Assembly (NCBI RefSeq): GCF_901709675.1
Contig: NC_051098.1
Span: 11,684,918 to 11,748,917, forward strand
Direction of reading: 5' to 3'
DNA length: 64,000 bases
Source: Syngnathus acus
Taxonomy: Eukaryota; Chordata; Actinopteri; Syngnathiformes; Syngnathidae
In this document: piece after piece, positions 1 through 12,873 of the stretch
Layout: every line of letters begins with the position of its first letter
Numbering within the stretch: position 1 is the first letter of the stretch
Program-made: the position numbers and the translations under genes
The notes under the pieces: model-generated
What the model was told of the DNA's origin: nothing
The model's database searches: none
Seen by the model: the letters and a program-made list of their open reading frames with translations, nothing else

Positions 1-2708
1 TTGCAATTAATAATAAAATTAATAATAATAACTCCGTTTTTTATTTAATCAATAATTAAAATTAATAATAATTGCTTTATGTAAAAAAAAATAGCATCAG
101 TTTATCATAAGACATTTCGGTCTTGTGTTAGCCTAATGGTATGTGCCCTTGCCTGAAACCACATGCAACTCACAAAAGATTAATGAGGACAAGCCCGAAA
201 GAAAACAGATGCATGGATTAATAAACAATGCGGTAGAGTTGTAATAATAATAAAAAAAAAAAAAAGATCATTACGCCATTATCCATTTCCTCCTCACTGC
301 TCTCTTGCTCGGAATACGAGGCGCGACTGATTGAGTCATGCCCTGCGGAGGGAATTGCAATGCATTTGATTGGTCTACGCTTTTCCTCTGTGTAGATTTA
401 CTACCGTAATCATCTTACATAACTGTTGCACTGGGTAACTTCTCATTGTTTGTCAAAATACTGGAAGATAACACTGGGGTCCATATGGGGAAGCTGTTGT
501 GTCAGGAAGATCTGTCGCACCATGAGGTAGATGAGAAAACATCAATATTGGTGATGCTTTAAGATTGCGCAAGACCCTTGTGGATACACAGTAAACATTC
601 ACGTTTTAATTACCATGTTAATAATTTAACCAATCGTGTTTTCAAGAACGAAGGTAGGGAAAAAGTGCAAAACTTTATGGCACGCAAAGGAGTTGCAGTG
701 CTAATTAACAAATATGAATTACAATTCATTTATAACAAACCACTTGAGGAAGCATTCACTCGCCAAGGTTCATTTTGTCTTGTGTGTTTTGTGTATTTGT
801 AATACAAATGCGTGGTTGTTGACTGTGACGTTATCAGATTTCCTGAATAATTTATTTGGTCACTTCAGCAGCCAAGTAGTGTGCATAATTGCAGTACATC
901 GCTCGGCTCTTTCATTGCAGCCAATAAGAAATAAATCTTGCTCTCTCCTTAAGGGTCTTTTACTTTGCTACACTTATTAAAACCAGAGATTTATTTATTA
1001 TAGGATGAATGGCACCTTTGGGTGCCATTTTGGACAGAACACTCAAGAATCTTTAACACTTTTTGTAATAGTTATTAATTGGAAAATTAAAATGGAATGA
1101 CACCCAAGAGGTGAAAACTTCTGCTATATTTTCCTAACTATAAGCTGCTACTTTTTTGGGCGTGGTGTCACAAAGTGTCGGTTCCCGACGCAAAGCATCA
1201 CAGACGATAAAACCACAATAAGCCTGAGGTTTTATCTCCATTGTGGTCCGCAGTACATAAAACGACCGTAAACAGAGACAGAAAGTATAAAGTATTTATT
1301 TTATGTTTTAATATCCAACCACAGAATGACTATGCTGTGTTTCATTGATGGCCATGATGGTGGTACTTGAACTAAAAAAAATTAGGGGGTGGGACTTTTT
1401 TTGAATTGAATATTTTTATTTCAAGCACAGAAGAAGAGAAAAGGAGAAAAACTAATTATGAATAAAATAGCATTTCAGCTCGAAAAGTAGCGAGAAGACA
1501 TGCTTATTTAAAAAAAGAATTATCAAAAAATTCAAAATATATATTCTCTTTTAGATGGAGTTTTATAAGCATTGTTAGCTCCAAATTAAATGAACGTGTA
1601 AAGGCAAAAAAAGCTTGTGGCAAGGACGCAACGATTCGTCTGTTTTAGACCTCAATGAGCCACGACAAGTGTTGTGGTTTCAATTGAGAAATTGACTTTT
1701 TGCTGCCAGTGCTGCTGCTGACTTGTGAGTATTGGCAAAACATTATCAGTCATATCAGTAGTAGAGTCCACCACCTCCTCCAGATTTCAATTTCAATAAC
1801 CCTCGCTGCATGTGTTCGTACCTTCGGGCACATATGGAGTTTGTGTACTGCATAAAACAACATGCATCTCCTGACACAACCCTGGTAACCTGCCCTGAGA
1901 ATGTTTTTTTTTTTTTTAAACAAACACTTGTAATGATTCAAATACACCGCAGCGGTCTGTCAGGGGGGGGGATAATGGAAAAAGTAAAATAATAAAGTTA
2001 GAAACTTGGACAAGAGTGACCCTCTGACATTACGTATACAATATTTGATGTTCACTACAAAACCTGTGTAGGAGATTTTTGTTTTCAGGATTTCTTTGTG
2101 CTGGCTGATTCAAGTCATGGGATGGGGTGGTATGCAAGGCGAGGGTATTAGCTTCACAAGTGCTCACTCTACTGGGAATCACCAGGCTTTACCTTCATAT
2201 GCACATCTATCGCAAGACAAACCCGCAACCACCCAGAGAGCTCCAGCCTTGGGAACTTACGTAAACATAGCACAGGCACAGCGTTTGCAGAAAACGGAGC
2301 AAATTGAATACAGGCCAGCAAAAATCCTTGAACATGTGCTCCCAAATGTACAGAGAAAAGAAAAGTAAAGAGGAAAGAAAGGGATTTGCCTGATCTTTTG
2401 TCTGGCGAGCATGCATTGGGTGCTCTGCAACTGCTTCTTAAGAAATAATATTGCAACAAAGCTGATCGTTTGTTTGGCTCGCTTGAGGTTGGAGCTATTG
2501 TGGTGGGTTTATTTATCGGGCAAGGTGAAAGGGTCCATTCAAAGTGAATTTGAGTATGTCCTTGTCTTATTGTATGACAGTGAGGTTTGCGTCTTCTATT
2601 TAGGGTCTTTTGTGGATGAGGTGTAAAAATAAAACCAGGCATTGATCTAGTTTCAATAATAATGATTTGCCCTCTGGGAAGTTGAATGTGTTACAGCACA
2701 CATTATAT
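1..2708. other. Noncoding AT-rich DNA, probably intron
   Basis: No recognisable exon or known repeat family. It holds short A/T runs (for example around 252-266 and 1905-1918), a perfect small hairpin at 1008-1029, and a G run near 1963-1970. Open frames here, including one of 157 codons on the minus strand (2169-2642), have no domain, signal peptide or splice context. Confidence 0.6.
1008..1029. repeat. Perfect 9-bp hairpin
   Basis: AATGGCACC (1008-1016) and GGTGCCATT (1021-1029) are exact reverse complements around a TTTG loop. There is no adjacent gene and no T-run placed as in a bacterial terminator. It may be chance or the remnant of a palindromic repeat end. Confidence 0.5.
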
Positions 2709-3039
2709 CATGGTTGTCAAACTCATGGGCTGGGGGCCAGATACGGCCCACCATATCATTTTATGTGGCCCACAAAGGCAAATTGTGCATGGGCTTCTTG
2801 TGTCAATACTAAAACTACAAATTGTCTTCACTTGAATTTTATTTATTTTTTTAAATGCAAGCAATTTTTATTTGCATTCATCTTTTTTTTTTAAATATTT
2901 GTTTTAACTAGTCTCTGATTTCAAAACTAGTTATCGATCAGTTTATTGTGTAGTTTATACTATATATAAGATGTTGACAGTCGAAAAAGGAAACTATGAC
3001 TACAATGCGGCCCCCGACAAAAATGAGTTTTCAATACGT
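2709..3039 (+). mobile_element. hAT-like nonautonomous repeat, copy A
   Basis: The left end reads GTTGTCAAACTCATGGGC then GGGGGCCAGATACGGCCCACC and CATTTTATGTGGCCC. The interior has ACTACAAATTGTCTTCACTT. The right end has GCGGCCCCCGACAAAAATGAGTTTTC, a diverged inverted copy of the left end. The same arrangement occurs at 10755-11026 (inverted), 56114-56423 and 57495-57730. The GTGTCAAACT-type terminus resembles hAT elements of the Charlie group. No transposase frame is present and no clear 8-bp target duplication is visible. Confidence 0.65.
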
Positions 3040-3135
3040 ACTAGGGCCCGACCAACATGGAATTATTTTTAGTTCAATGCCATTGTCAATATGTGACAAA
3101 ATTCCGATTAATCGGATTAATATACAGGGAATACA
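3040..3135. repeat. Possible fragment of a second interspersed repeat
   Basis: TAGGGCCCGACCAACATGG followed about 70 bases later by ATTCCGATTAATCGGATTAAT resembles a degraded fish repeat that begins AGGGCCCGACCGATATGG. It directly abuts hAT-like copy A. The match is from memory and short. Confidence 0.3.
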
Positions 3136-6100
3136 ATCAATTTGGGGCACAAGCTAACCTGTATGTGTAGCTTGTTAAGGATGCCCCGACTTCACTGAGG
3201 TCTCTCTGAAGTGGGAGGAGATCACAGGACAGGACACGCTTAAGGATTTACATCCCTAAGCTGTCCCCCGAGTTCTCCGGATCGGTAAGAGAGCTGAAGT
3301 ATGCTGCCAGGGAATATGATGGGTGCTCTGACCCATTTTGTTAGTGTGACAACAAGCCTCTCAAGAAGTCGAGGCAGAGAAAGATTGCGAATAAATGGGC
3401 GAGTGAAGCTAACAAATACAGACAGCGTGGCCCTCGATGTTTCCCTGAAGACTTAATCATGAAAAATGTTTTTCCAACAAATGTCAGTGGCGGTGAAAAT
3501 AGTCGGTTCTCAAACATTCCCTGGCTGCCCCTTTGCATAACTCATTTCTTGTTCACAGTGAGATGTGAAATGAATGGGTTTATTTCGCAATGACAGAAAA
3601 GAATTACAGGATAGACAGTATAGACAATCAACAGGTTTTTATGCTTACAATGGGAAAACTGTAGTTTGGATTTTAAAAATATATTTTGGGACAACTGTCT
3701 TGTAACTTTTCTGACAAACCTTGTCGTGAAAAAGGGTTAGGGTTAATTTGGTTTAAATTGGTTAACGAGCATGTAGTGTCAGTCTCTAAATAAAAAAATA
3801 AGTGGATCTATGTCAAAGTTTAGTGCATTAAAAGCAGCAAAAGTAATTGAGAATTGTTTTTCTTACATTCACAATGTTATGTTCTGCTTTTTATTAGCCA
3901 GCAGCTATATATAGTACACCTAAAGATATTCCTAATGTAATATTTTGATTACATCCCACTACATAAAATGAAATGATTTCCAAAGAGAACGTCCACCACT
4001 TGTAGCCGTTGAGATGAGGTCACCTTCAACGGCAATAAAGTGTCGCCGTCAGGTTAATGCATCTGAAATAAATATGCGAATAAAACACCGCTTTCAATGT
4101 TATCATTTGCCACGCAGGTTTTTAAATACACATTTGTTTCACGGGAGCTTATTCAATATATTATAAAGGTTAAAGTTTGAATGCATTTGGAAGCACGGGT
4201 TTCTTAAAATTGATTTTACGCAAGTAAAGCTTGGAAATGCATCGGGGTTTGGAAAGCAATATTGGATGATTAGTAGTAGATGAAAAGCTTTTATAGTCAT
4301 ATTTGATGCTGGAAGAGGCAGAGTGCGCTGCGTGCGGTGTTTATGGAGATTCACTATGCTAATGGTAGCTGAATACTGATAAAAGGTGCACGTCCTTCCA
4401 TTTTTCTTTGTTGAAAAACAGACAACCTGCTTGGAGGAATGAATTTGCAGCCAAAGAATTTATCAAAATCAACAGCTATGGCTAAAGGGAAATCTTTTTT
4501 TCCACTCATTTGGAAAATAAAAGTACTATTACACCACCATATGTTACCACTAAGTACCATATGCTGGTGATTTTGAATTCTGTCATTGTTTTATGCAGTA
4601 AATCATCCTTTTTAGCTTATTTTTTCCCCAAGACAAAATTAAATTCTTTAATTAGGTTCTTTGTCTTTAATCAGTTCTTAATACGATTGTTATTTTGGTT
4701 CTTTGTGTTTAATCGGTTCTTAATTTGATTGTTATTTATGCAGCGCGAGTCAGTGCTAAAGCTGCTAGCAAGTCATCGATCATAATGGCATGAAAAATAG
4801 TCATGTATAGTCAACACACATTCAACTTCAATAAAGTTGCAACGCCAGCAATACTGATCGAGCATTATCGCTTTGAACATGCGGAAGTTAGCGATGGCTA
4901 CTATGCTAGCGAGTTTCAACATGACCGTTTTTCCTCAGGCCCGGTGGTTTCCTGTTCCACTGTATTTTTAATATTTGTCTTTTCTAATGACCAAGCATGA
5001 AACAATGAGCAAATTAATTTATGCTTCACTTCCTTTTTGTCATTTTCCCAGTGCCTCTCATGGTCACGGATGTGACACAGTGGCAGTTAATCAAAAGTCT
5101 GCAGTATGAACAACTACCGTGCTCATCTATTTAATTTCCAAAACAAATGTCAATTTCACATGTGCCGCGCCAAAAGCACAGCTGAGATGTATTGGATTTG
5201 AGGCTGGCAAGTTCTCGTGGGGAATGTGTGGCATGGTCGAAAATGCTGGTTTTGGCCCTTTTGCATTCAGTGCATGCCAGACAGCGACATGCCAAGCAGG
5301 AAGGCGGGCAGGCAGGACTCAGGGGGCTGTCATGTTAAATACCATGTCCTGGAGCGCAAATGCCAGAGATTTGAGCTTGTGTTAGTTCGAATGTGTTTAT
5401 ATGTCTTTGCATTGTTTGCACATTCAGGTTTTGCACTTGCACACACTCGTTGTGTGTATGACATGAGATGGATTTGGGCGGAGGAGGCTGTAAACACAGA
5501 GGGCCATCGCCGGATATATTTGGAACAAGGAAGGTATGTGATTGTGATTTTGTTGGTGCATATAACGAAATTAACAAGCTCTGCTGTTTGGGTTGTCATG
5601 ACAAATGAGCAAAAAAACATGTTCTCTTAAAAACAAGATGATGGCAGGAAGGAAAACTCCAAAGAAATAATAAAAAAAGGAAAGATAAAAAGACATGTTG
5701 ACATTTCTCGGTGGTGACACAGTCTGATCAATGTCTGGAGCACTAGAAAGAAAAATGGCCTGTCTTGCCAACTATGAGCCAAAAAAGATAATGATCTACT
5801 GTATATTCACATTGCCTCAATAATTGTAACTTTTCCCTTAGTTGAACTTCATATTTCCATAATTACTGCATGAGGTTTCTCGAGAAAATATGCCTCCGAT
5901 TTTCTAAAAGAGCCTAAAGCAACCCATTTTCGGGGGTGGGAAGAGAGAGAAATTATGATTAAAAGACACTTAAAAACCTCCAATTGAAACCACACTGCTA
6001 CTGCTCCCAGTCAAGAAACAGTCACATGTTTAATGTATGGGTTGAGTTAACGTTCCAACAGACTTGTAATATCCACATGGGGATCGTTAGGAAGGTTTCT

Positions 6101-7045
6101 ACATTATTAATGTACTCCCCTCTAACCTGAAAACAACTCTGCTATGGGAGCAGAAAATGAATCAATGGGAACATTCAAATTCAGTTGGTGGTTCAGGTGT
6201 GGAGGATAAAATTGACCGATCATTATTTTTTTCCGATATTTATTTTTTTCTTATAATTGCTGCATTGCTCTGTGTGGTGCCTTTTAAGAGAAAGTGTGTT
6301 GTCTTTTTCAGCAATGTGACACACGCACACTCATGGCGCAACAACGAGGCACTCTATTTTGTTTTGCCTCCTCCTTACAAAAATCCTAGCTATGCATTGT
6401 GCTCCATCAAGTTCAATCATTAAAGGGTTTTCTTTGAATCTGATCTTTTGCCACTGCTCCTCTGCACAGGACTGTTATCCGACTGAGTTGGGGCGGTCAT
6501 TTTTCCCTTAAAAATAGTACCGCGGGAAACAGCGTGGAACCCTGACCATCCATAAGAAATAGAACAAACAAAAAGCATCAATAAGAAATGTGCAGAGGAA
6601 AAGGATCAGGATTGTTAGGGACTAACAATGCTTATGACAATGATGCCTCTTGAGGCCAAAGTTGGTTGAGAAAATTGGACCGGAGTTTGGTCTTACAAAA
6701 ACTGCTCAGGGAGAAGTAGAAGAACATTTTCTTTAACTGCAACTGAAAAACAGCTTGTTTAAAGCAAATCAGAGCCCCAGCAATATCAATCAGCCTACAA
6801 ATACTTACCACCTGCTTATTCATGCTGACTAAGCATTGTCCGAATCTATTCAATCGTTAATACCGATAACGCTTTCCTCCCATTTGGCCAATATAAGGAT
6901 AGTACCAGAATAATGGTTATTTTTCTAGAATACTAAATCACCCAAGGAAGGTAAACCAAGCAACCCAAATGTGTGCAAAAAAGCAAATGCTAAGCTAACT
7001 ACTAAACTAGGACTACAGTATCCATGAATCCAAAAAACGACATAC
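3136..7045. other. Noncoding DNA, probably first coding intron
   Basis: No protein domain was recognised on either strand. A 106-base splice-flanked open segment at 5428-5533 on the plus strand is discussed as a finding. The second kainate receptor exon, which should encode the A-A-I-L-D-D region, was not found here, so that intron probably continues beyond the left edge. Confidence 0.5.
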
Positions 7046-7179
7046 CTATTCTGAAGGAGAGCGGGCCACCAGAGGTGCTTGTCACCCACATGGCTAAGAA
7101 GAGCAGAAGCGCCCAGGCTGTGAGCATCTTCTATAACTCCTCATGGGTCCTGCCCCGGGGGTGCCCCTGTCACAGCCAC
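7046..7179 (-). CDS. grik4: First coding exon (signal peptide) of a probable kainate glutamate receptor subunit; coding part 7046-7127
   Basis: Seen: on the minus strand a TTTTGTGTGTTCCAG acceptor ends at 7180. The exon then carries a 52-base 5' UTR, an ATG at 7127 with A at -3, 27 codons and one extra G at 7046, followed by a GGTATG donor (GT at 7045-7044). The peptide starts MLTAWALLLFLAMW, a typical short n-region plus hydrophobic core, continues VTSTSG (likely cleavage region) and ends GGPLSFRI, with the split codon G|NN open for Ala. Family knowledge: GRIK4 and GRIK5 open with a signal peptide and then S-L-R-[IM]-A-A-I-L-D-D at the start of the ligand-binding amino-terminal domain; the I at this place favours GRIK4. 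Inference: this is coding exon 1 of a plasma-membrane glutamate-gated channel subunit whose remaining exons lie left of this window or are unrecognised. Another secreted or membrane protein with a similar leader is possible, because only 27 residues are available. An out-of-frame upstream ATG precedes the start. Confidence 0.62.
7094..7144 (-). promoter_or_regulatory. Upstream ORF overlapping the main start codon
   Basis: An ATG at 7144, 17 bases before the predicted main ATG and out of frame with it, opens a 16-codon reading frame. It reads through the main start and stops at TAG (7096-7094). It is the only other ATG upstream of the main start within the exon. Overlapping uORFs generally lower initiation at the downstream start, so this may damp translation of the receptor; that effect is inferred. 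Confidence 0.4.
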
Positions 7180-7199
7180 CTGGAACACACAAAATATAG

Positions 7200-10100
7200 C
7201 AAAGTCAGATCGCAGGTATATGTTGAGAGATGCTTGACGGCGTTTCATTTAACTTGCTGGAAGCTAAGCATCTGGTAAACTCAATTCCAAAGTGCTGTGT
7301 GGCGCAAACCATTTCCGAATGTGTTTGTTGTCTCTGTGTCGTTCTTCTTGCATGCTGGGAAGCTATTAGAGAGAGTCTAAAACAGATGCCAGCTCCACCT
7401 GGGATCTGCAGCACTACATTTTACTTTATTTCAAATGGTTGATTGGTTTGTTCAAGTAGTCGGAAAGATCAAATTGTGATAGCATTGAGCTAGCATACCG
7501 CAAGTCAATGGTATGCGGTTTTAAATCCATGATTCTCAATATAATGCTAACGTCTCAAATTTTAGCTTGTAAATTCAACGCAAATAAACCCAAAAAGTTG
7601 GGAGAGTGAAAAATAAAAATTCAAAACAGCATTTTTGCTTGCAAATTCAACGTAAAAAAAAACAAACTTTAAAGATCAAAGTTAGGAGAATAAAAAATAA
7701 AAATTCAAAACAGTAGTTGCAAAGCTGAACAATGTGAAATGTGATGGCAGTCAGTGAAACTAATGAGGCACATTTTGGAAGGCAAGGACATCGAGTCCCT
7801 TGTTATCGGACTCATTTATGTCAGCAACAATAAATGGGGGCTTATTTATACACGCTGTAACAATGCACCGACAAGTTCTGATATGCGAAACAACGCTCGT
7901 CAATAAAAAAAAAAGCATACAAATAAATTCCTATTTGTTTGGTTGCTTTATGAAAACATAACCATAAAAGTCTCCCTTGTGTTTGAAAGCTGATGAAGGT
8001 CATTACGAGCATCATTGCAATTTCAGCATAAGGAATTGTTGCTTCATCAGGATATTAATGTTGAAAATGATTGCATCCACTTTGGATTATTGTAAAAAAA
8101 AAATATATATATATATATATATAATTGAAAACAAATAAATGATTCATTTTGGACATGTTCCAAATTATTGTTCCACATTAACCAAGACACAAACCTCGAG
8201 ATATTTAATTTCATGCTCAATTTATAAGACATAGGGAATCAATTACTATATTACAAAACTGATTTCGTGTCATTCAATTTACTGCATCCGCAATGTTGAT
8301 TACACACTATGTAATGCAATCTTGCAATGCATCATGGTCAATTACAAGACATGCACTCAACAAGAATGAATCAAAGCAATAATTGCAACAATCAATTTGT
8401 GAATAATGTACTGTAAGTACAAAAGTATTGGAACACCAGAATCTGACCATTTTTCTCATTTTCAGTTTAATGACAGACTGTCAGATGATCTGTTGCCAAC
8501 TTGGTTAAAAACAAAAAAACAGCAGCATCGGCCAAGGTTGAGATTTTTTATTCAGTTCACTTTATCAGGATACTAAAGCAACGCTATCTTCTTCAAAGCA
8601 CAGATAAAGAGATGTTTTTATCCACTTTCTTCGTACATGGTTCGCAACAAAGCCAGTCATTTCAAAGACGTCTCGGAAAGTCAGCAAGGTGCCGGTGACA
8701 GCGTGATACAGTAATGCTAATCAAACAGGACAAACAAAGAAGTGTGTCAGTGTGATCCGCGAAATGCACAGGAGGAAAGTGTCACACCTGTGAAGATGGC
8801 AGACACTTCAGTCAAAAACAGGAACAAAAGGACTCAGTGTTTTCATCATTGTTTGGACCAGCAGGGAAATGTCAGGAACAAAAGGTTAAGCGGAACTTTT
8901 TTTTGACAACAGATGAGGCCATTAACCTAAGCGTTCTGCTTTGTAGGACCACTACCAAACTTTTCAAACAGTACTAAAATCAAATCTGAAAGGTTATTTG
9001 ATTTGATCAAACTCTATAGAAGACAAAACAACTGCCAAGCAAGACTGAAAACATATTGCCAGACTTTCTATTATTATTTGTTCAGCCATGGAAAATTGGA
9101 ACTACGTCAAGACTGACATTAAGATGGACAGATCGAAGATGACTACATCAACTTTTAAGAACAATATTGTAATTGACATGAAAGACAAATCACCGTGAGT
9201 GGTTCAACCTCCAGTTCAAGCTACCTTACAGATGTCAACAAAAGACGACATGGACAGATCTGATGAAAACCCATGTTCTTATATAGACACCATACCCCGA
9301 TTAGTCACGGACTGTGTCACTCACTTAAGACAAACATCTCTCTCGAATCGAGACTGTCCAATTAGGAAACGGGAAAACAGGCAGTAACCAGCGTAATTAT
9401 CTCTATTCACAGATGCTATTGTTCACAGACGGACATTAAAGAGTTAATTGCTGAGCCCATTTGAAGGCCTTTGGTAAAGAAAACAGCACCAGCTGTGTGA
9501 AAACAGTCTCGGATGAATCCATCCGTGGAGTTAGTGCTGTTGCGAACCGTAATGGAAATGAGACGATGTCGAGACGGCATCTTCAAGGACGATTATCTTT
9601 CCAGTAGACTGACATGTAAGTTTTATCCACATGCTCTCATTAAACTCCCTTTTGTTTAAACTTTCATCCCTTACCTGGAGCATTGAGAGAAAGAAAATCA
9701 AAGACTCTGAATAAACACTCATTTTCAGTTGCAGTGAAGCGAAAGTTTGGAAGAGTTCAAGAGCGGCAAGAAAAGATGATCTTGTTATTTAGTTCCTGTT
9801 GATACTCTTAGTAGTGTGAGAGGGCTGATGTGAATCACTAGAGTATGAGCAGCGTGATCGCATATCTCCTTCTTGAGTCGCCAATTTGTCAGGACAATAT
9901 ACGTCCAGTGGCAGTCGAATCCACTCCGAGTAGAATCTGGGTGATGAATGGAGTCGGTGGTTAATCACAGAACACATCTTGCGCTATCGTCACGTGATGG
10001 ATCGGCACAAAAAGTATCCGCTGCGTGTCCTGCGTGACGAAGAAAATGTCACAAGCCGGGCTTCTGGGTGATGAAAAAACAAAGTTTAAGGATTTGTGTT

Positions 10101-10754
10101 ATGTTTTAAGATTTGACAGGAACATTACAGATTGAGTTCATCTCCAGTCATTTTGTGTGATAGCTACTGTTAGATGTGCATCAATGACAGCGAGAAGTGA
10201 GAAAACAACTGAAAGTTCCTGCATTACATTGCTGAGTAATTGCGCGAAAAAAAAAAAAAGGCCCGAGGAGAACGAGATAGGACTGTCAACACATCCAAAA
10301 AATTCCTCAGACCTTTTGTTGGGATAAATCTCTGCAAATAACAGCTGTAAAAAGGCTGCCCCGAAGATGTCAAGAAGGAAAGCCTCAAATCAAGGGTCTC
10401 TTCCAAAGGTAATTGAGAACCGGAAATTCCTTGCAGCTTATTTCATGATGCTCACAAGAGGATTTACCTTGCTTCATTCTTCATGGAGGCTGAATGTGGA
10501 GGAGGCATGTTGGACGCAAGCGACATGCACTCACGCCAAGAGTGCATGTTTAGTACGGCAGCGACATAAAAGATGAGATTTCCTCGATTGAAATTTGCTG
10601 CAGGTAATAGTCGTAAGCTAAGCTTTTTTTCACCCACGGGAAAAGGAAACGAAAGAAACCTACACACAGCTTGTGTAAAACCATGATGTAATCAATAGAA
10701 GTTAATATAAGATGCTTATGCGGGTTGAGTAATCATTGCGTTAAGACATTTATG
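7200..10754. other. Noncoding DNA with simple repeats
   Basis: It contains an (AT)n run at 8102-8123, an A-run near 10244-10258 and scattered A-rich tracts. A stretch at about 8400-9380 has repeated AAGACAAA/GACATGGACAGAT-like words but no coherent frame or repeat family that I recognise. Confidence 0.5.
8102..8123. repeat. (AT)n microsatellite
   Basis: About eleven uninterrupted AT dinucleotides follow an A-run. Confidence 0.85.
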
Positions 10755-11026
10755 TCATAGTTTCCTTCGGAGGGCCATTATGAATGTCAACACCTTATAT
10801 TATATACAACATAGGCTGCACAACAAACTGATGAAGAGCAAATTTTGAAATCAGAGACGAGTAAAAACTGTTCAAATATTTTAAAAAGATGATTAGCAAT
10901 ACATCAATTTTGAAGTGAAGACAATTTGTAATTTTAGTATTGACAAATGAAGTTGTCTTTGCGGGCCATAAAAAATGAAGTGGCGGGCCGTATCTGGGTC
11001 CCCGGGCCTTTAGTTTGACACCTAAG
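10755..11026 (-). mobile_element. hAT-like nonautonomous repeat, copy B
   Basis: Reverse orientation relative to copy A. The right edge reads GTATCTGGGTCCCCGGGCC then TAGTTTGACACC, the complement of the GTGTCAAACT start. The left part has CGGAGGGCCATTATGAATGTCAA, matching the interior of copy F (GTTGACAGTCATAATGGCCCTCCG). No transposase is encoded. Confidence 0.65.
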
Positions 11027-12873
11027 CTTTGAGTGCTACTCATTGCAATTCACAACATTCATGACTCAACTCCCGCCTTGTCAAAATCTGGGTGATTACT
11101 AGTTCTCAACAATAATAAATCACCTAAAGTGGGAAAGGTAAGAGTAAACAAGGTGTATAAAGAGGGAGAATAAAGGGTCACTTAGGAAACGCAGGCATCA
11201 ATGGTGCTTAAGCTTCCCGAGAATATAAAGTCTTACTTTCCGATGCAGACTGGATTGTTTTGAAAACACCACCGCAATTGCAGAGATTTTCTTTACTCTG
11301 CCTTGGTATGAACAGGTAGAGACAGGCAATCATAAAGCACTGGCTTGGATTTCATTTTCGGTTTGATCCTGACCAGAATACTGATTAGGCAGCAGATTGA
11401 GAAACATTTTATCTTTGTTTCTGTTCCAAAAGCAAACTTGAGATAAAATCACTAAGACTAGTTCTGCAGTGTCATTATTGTATTCTCAAAAAAGTTGTAA
11501 AAACAATCCAAACGTTTCCAAGACTCGTACAAACAGCTTCATTTGCATGAAACACACACACACACATTGAGTGTTTCCGTAAGAGGCCCCAGCAGACAAA
11601 ATACAATGAGAGGTCAGACTTAGCAATCAAGTGGCGAGGTTGTCTGCACTGTCTCAACGTGGCGGAATGAAGAGGATCTGACTGACAGGACAGGAAAGTC
11701 TGACAGCTGCTTGACGTGCCCGTCACAGCGACACTACACACAATTCAAATATCACAACTGTCAATCAAACATCAAACGCAGAGCGATTCACTCGCAAAAT
11801 GGGTTACTACATCTGGCAGTCTGATCCACATACACAGCACGAGAAAAAAAAACTTAGTCATATTTATTATTGTTCCACTGGGAGTCTCTGGAGTGGCATC
11901 AAGCATGTATTGTGTAATTTATGTTGAAGATTATGAATATGCAAGTAGTGTAAGGATTCACATTTGAGAGAATAAAATATTAGAGTGTTTAAAATGTTGA
12001 GACAGGAGAGGAAACAATGAAGTTGGCTGAAGTGTTTGCGTATGGAAAACATCTGTCACTGTCCAATTCCCCAGTAGGACCCAATTCGGCGCCTACTGGA
12101 TTGTGGCGGTATGAGTGGGAAGCAAATTATGGACTGCAGAAATGAAGTCTGCTTAAGTGGAGTGATGTTATTGTTGATTCATCCATTTATTCAGTCATCT
12201 TGTTTTTGTTTTTCTATTGTCTAACTAAGAGCGTGTGGTTGAAGAAAAACAAAAACAAAAATAATTGTAGACTGCCAGTTCCAAATGATAGTTATTGAAA
12301 ACTGAAAAAAAACTAGAATGGAAAAAATGTTTTCATTAACGAAACAAAAACGCTTTTAACAAAAAAAAAAAGCTCTTTGTCAAAAATCCAAAATAAAATA
12401 CAAACTGACCATGATAAATCTCAACATACTATAACTTTTTTCGACTCGCACTGAAGACGAGCAGCGAAAGGGAGACAATTTCAGATTAAAGCCGGCCATC
12501 AAGATTACCCTCCTCTTTTGCCCACCTATGTCAGCTCACACCACGTTCAGTCGGGCAGGACCAGAGGCAGTAACAAACTGTTAATCGATAGCCATTGTAG
12601 CAGCACAGGGCCCGCTCTGCCCTCCCGTCCATATATTTTATGCAGTCCCTTCTTTCAACACATTCCACAATGAGCAATCAGGCAGAGTCAGAATAAACTG
12701 AGGTAATGGCACATCAGGGAAATTGCCTCGAGATCCAACTGAGTTGTTATGAGATTACCTTTTGGAAAAGCCGTAGATAATTATTTATGTATGGAACTAT
12801 GTTTCCCCTTTAAAATGAGTCTCGAAAATTGCACGTAATTTTAAACACTTCTCGCATGCTAGCAAGCGCGACA
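11027..12873. other. Noncoding DNA
   Basis: It holds a short (CA)n run near 11558-11572, an imperfect inverted repeat CCAGTAGG/CCTACTGG (12071-12099) and A-rich tracts at 12360-12372. No exon or known repeat family was recognised. Confidence 0.5.

Noticed and set aside
121-180. tRNA-like start (TAGCCTAATGGTATGTGCCC)
   Set aside because: The box A-like word is not followed by a proper box B or a foldable cloverleaf.
1008-1029. Hairpin as a transcription terminator
   Set aside because: Intrinsic terminators are a bacterial feature; this is vertebrate DNA with no upstream gene, so it is listed only as an inverted repeat.
2169-2642. 157-codon open frame on the minus strand, the longest in the window
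   Set aside because: No domain, no biased or gene-like composition, no signal peptide or splice context, and overlapping frames are open on the other strand; consistent with chance.
3180-3330. Possible exon ending GGATCG|GTAAGAG on the plus strand
   Set aside because: Frames upstream are interrupted by stops, no good acceptor precedes it and the peptide is not recognisable.
8397-9380. Possible Tc1-like or mRNA-derived remnant (TACAAAAGTATTGGAACACC and repeated GACATGGACAGAT-like words)
   Set aside because: No terminal inverted repeats, no transposase frame and no second copy in the window; the resemblance is too weak to name.
9600-9722. Possible minus-strand exon after TTTTCTTTCTCTCAATGCTCCAG
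   Set aside because: The acceptor looks good but the following frame has no known similarity and no strong donor closes it.
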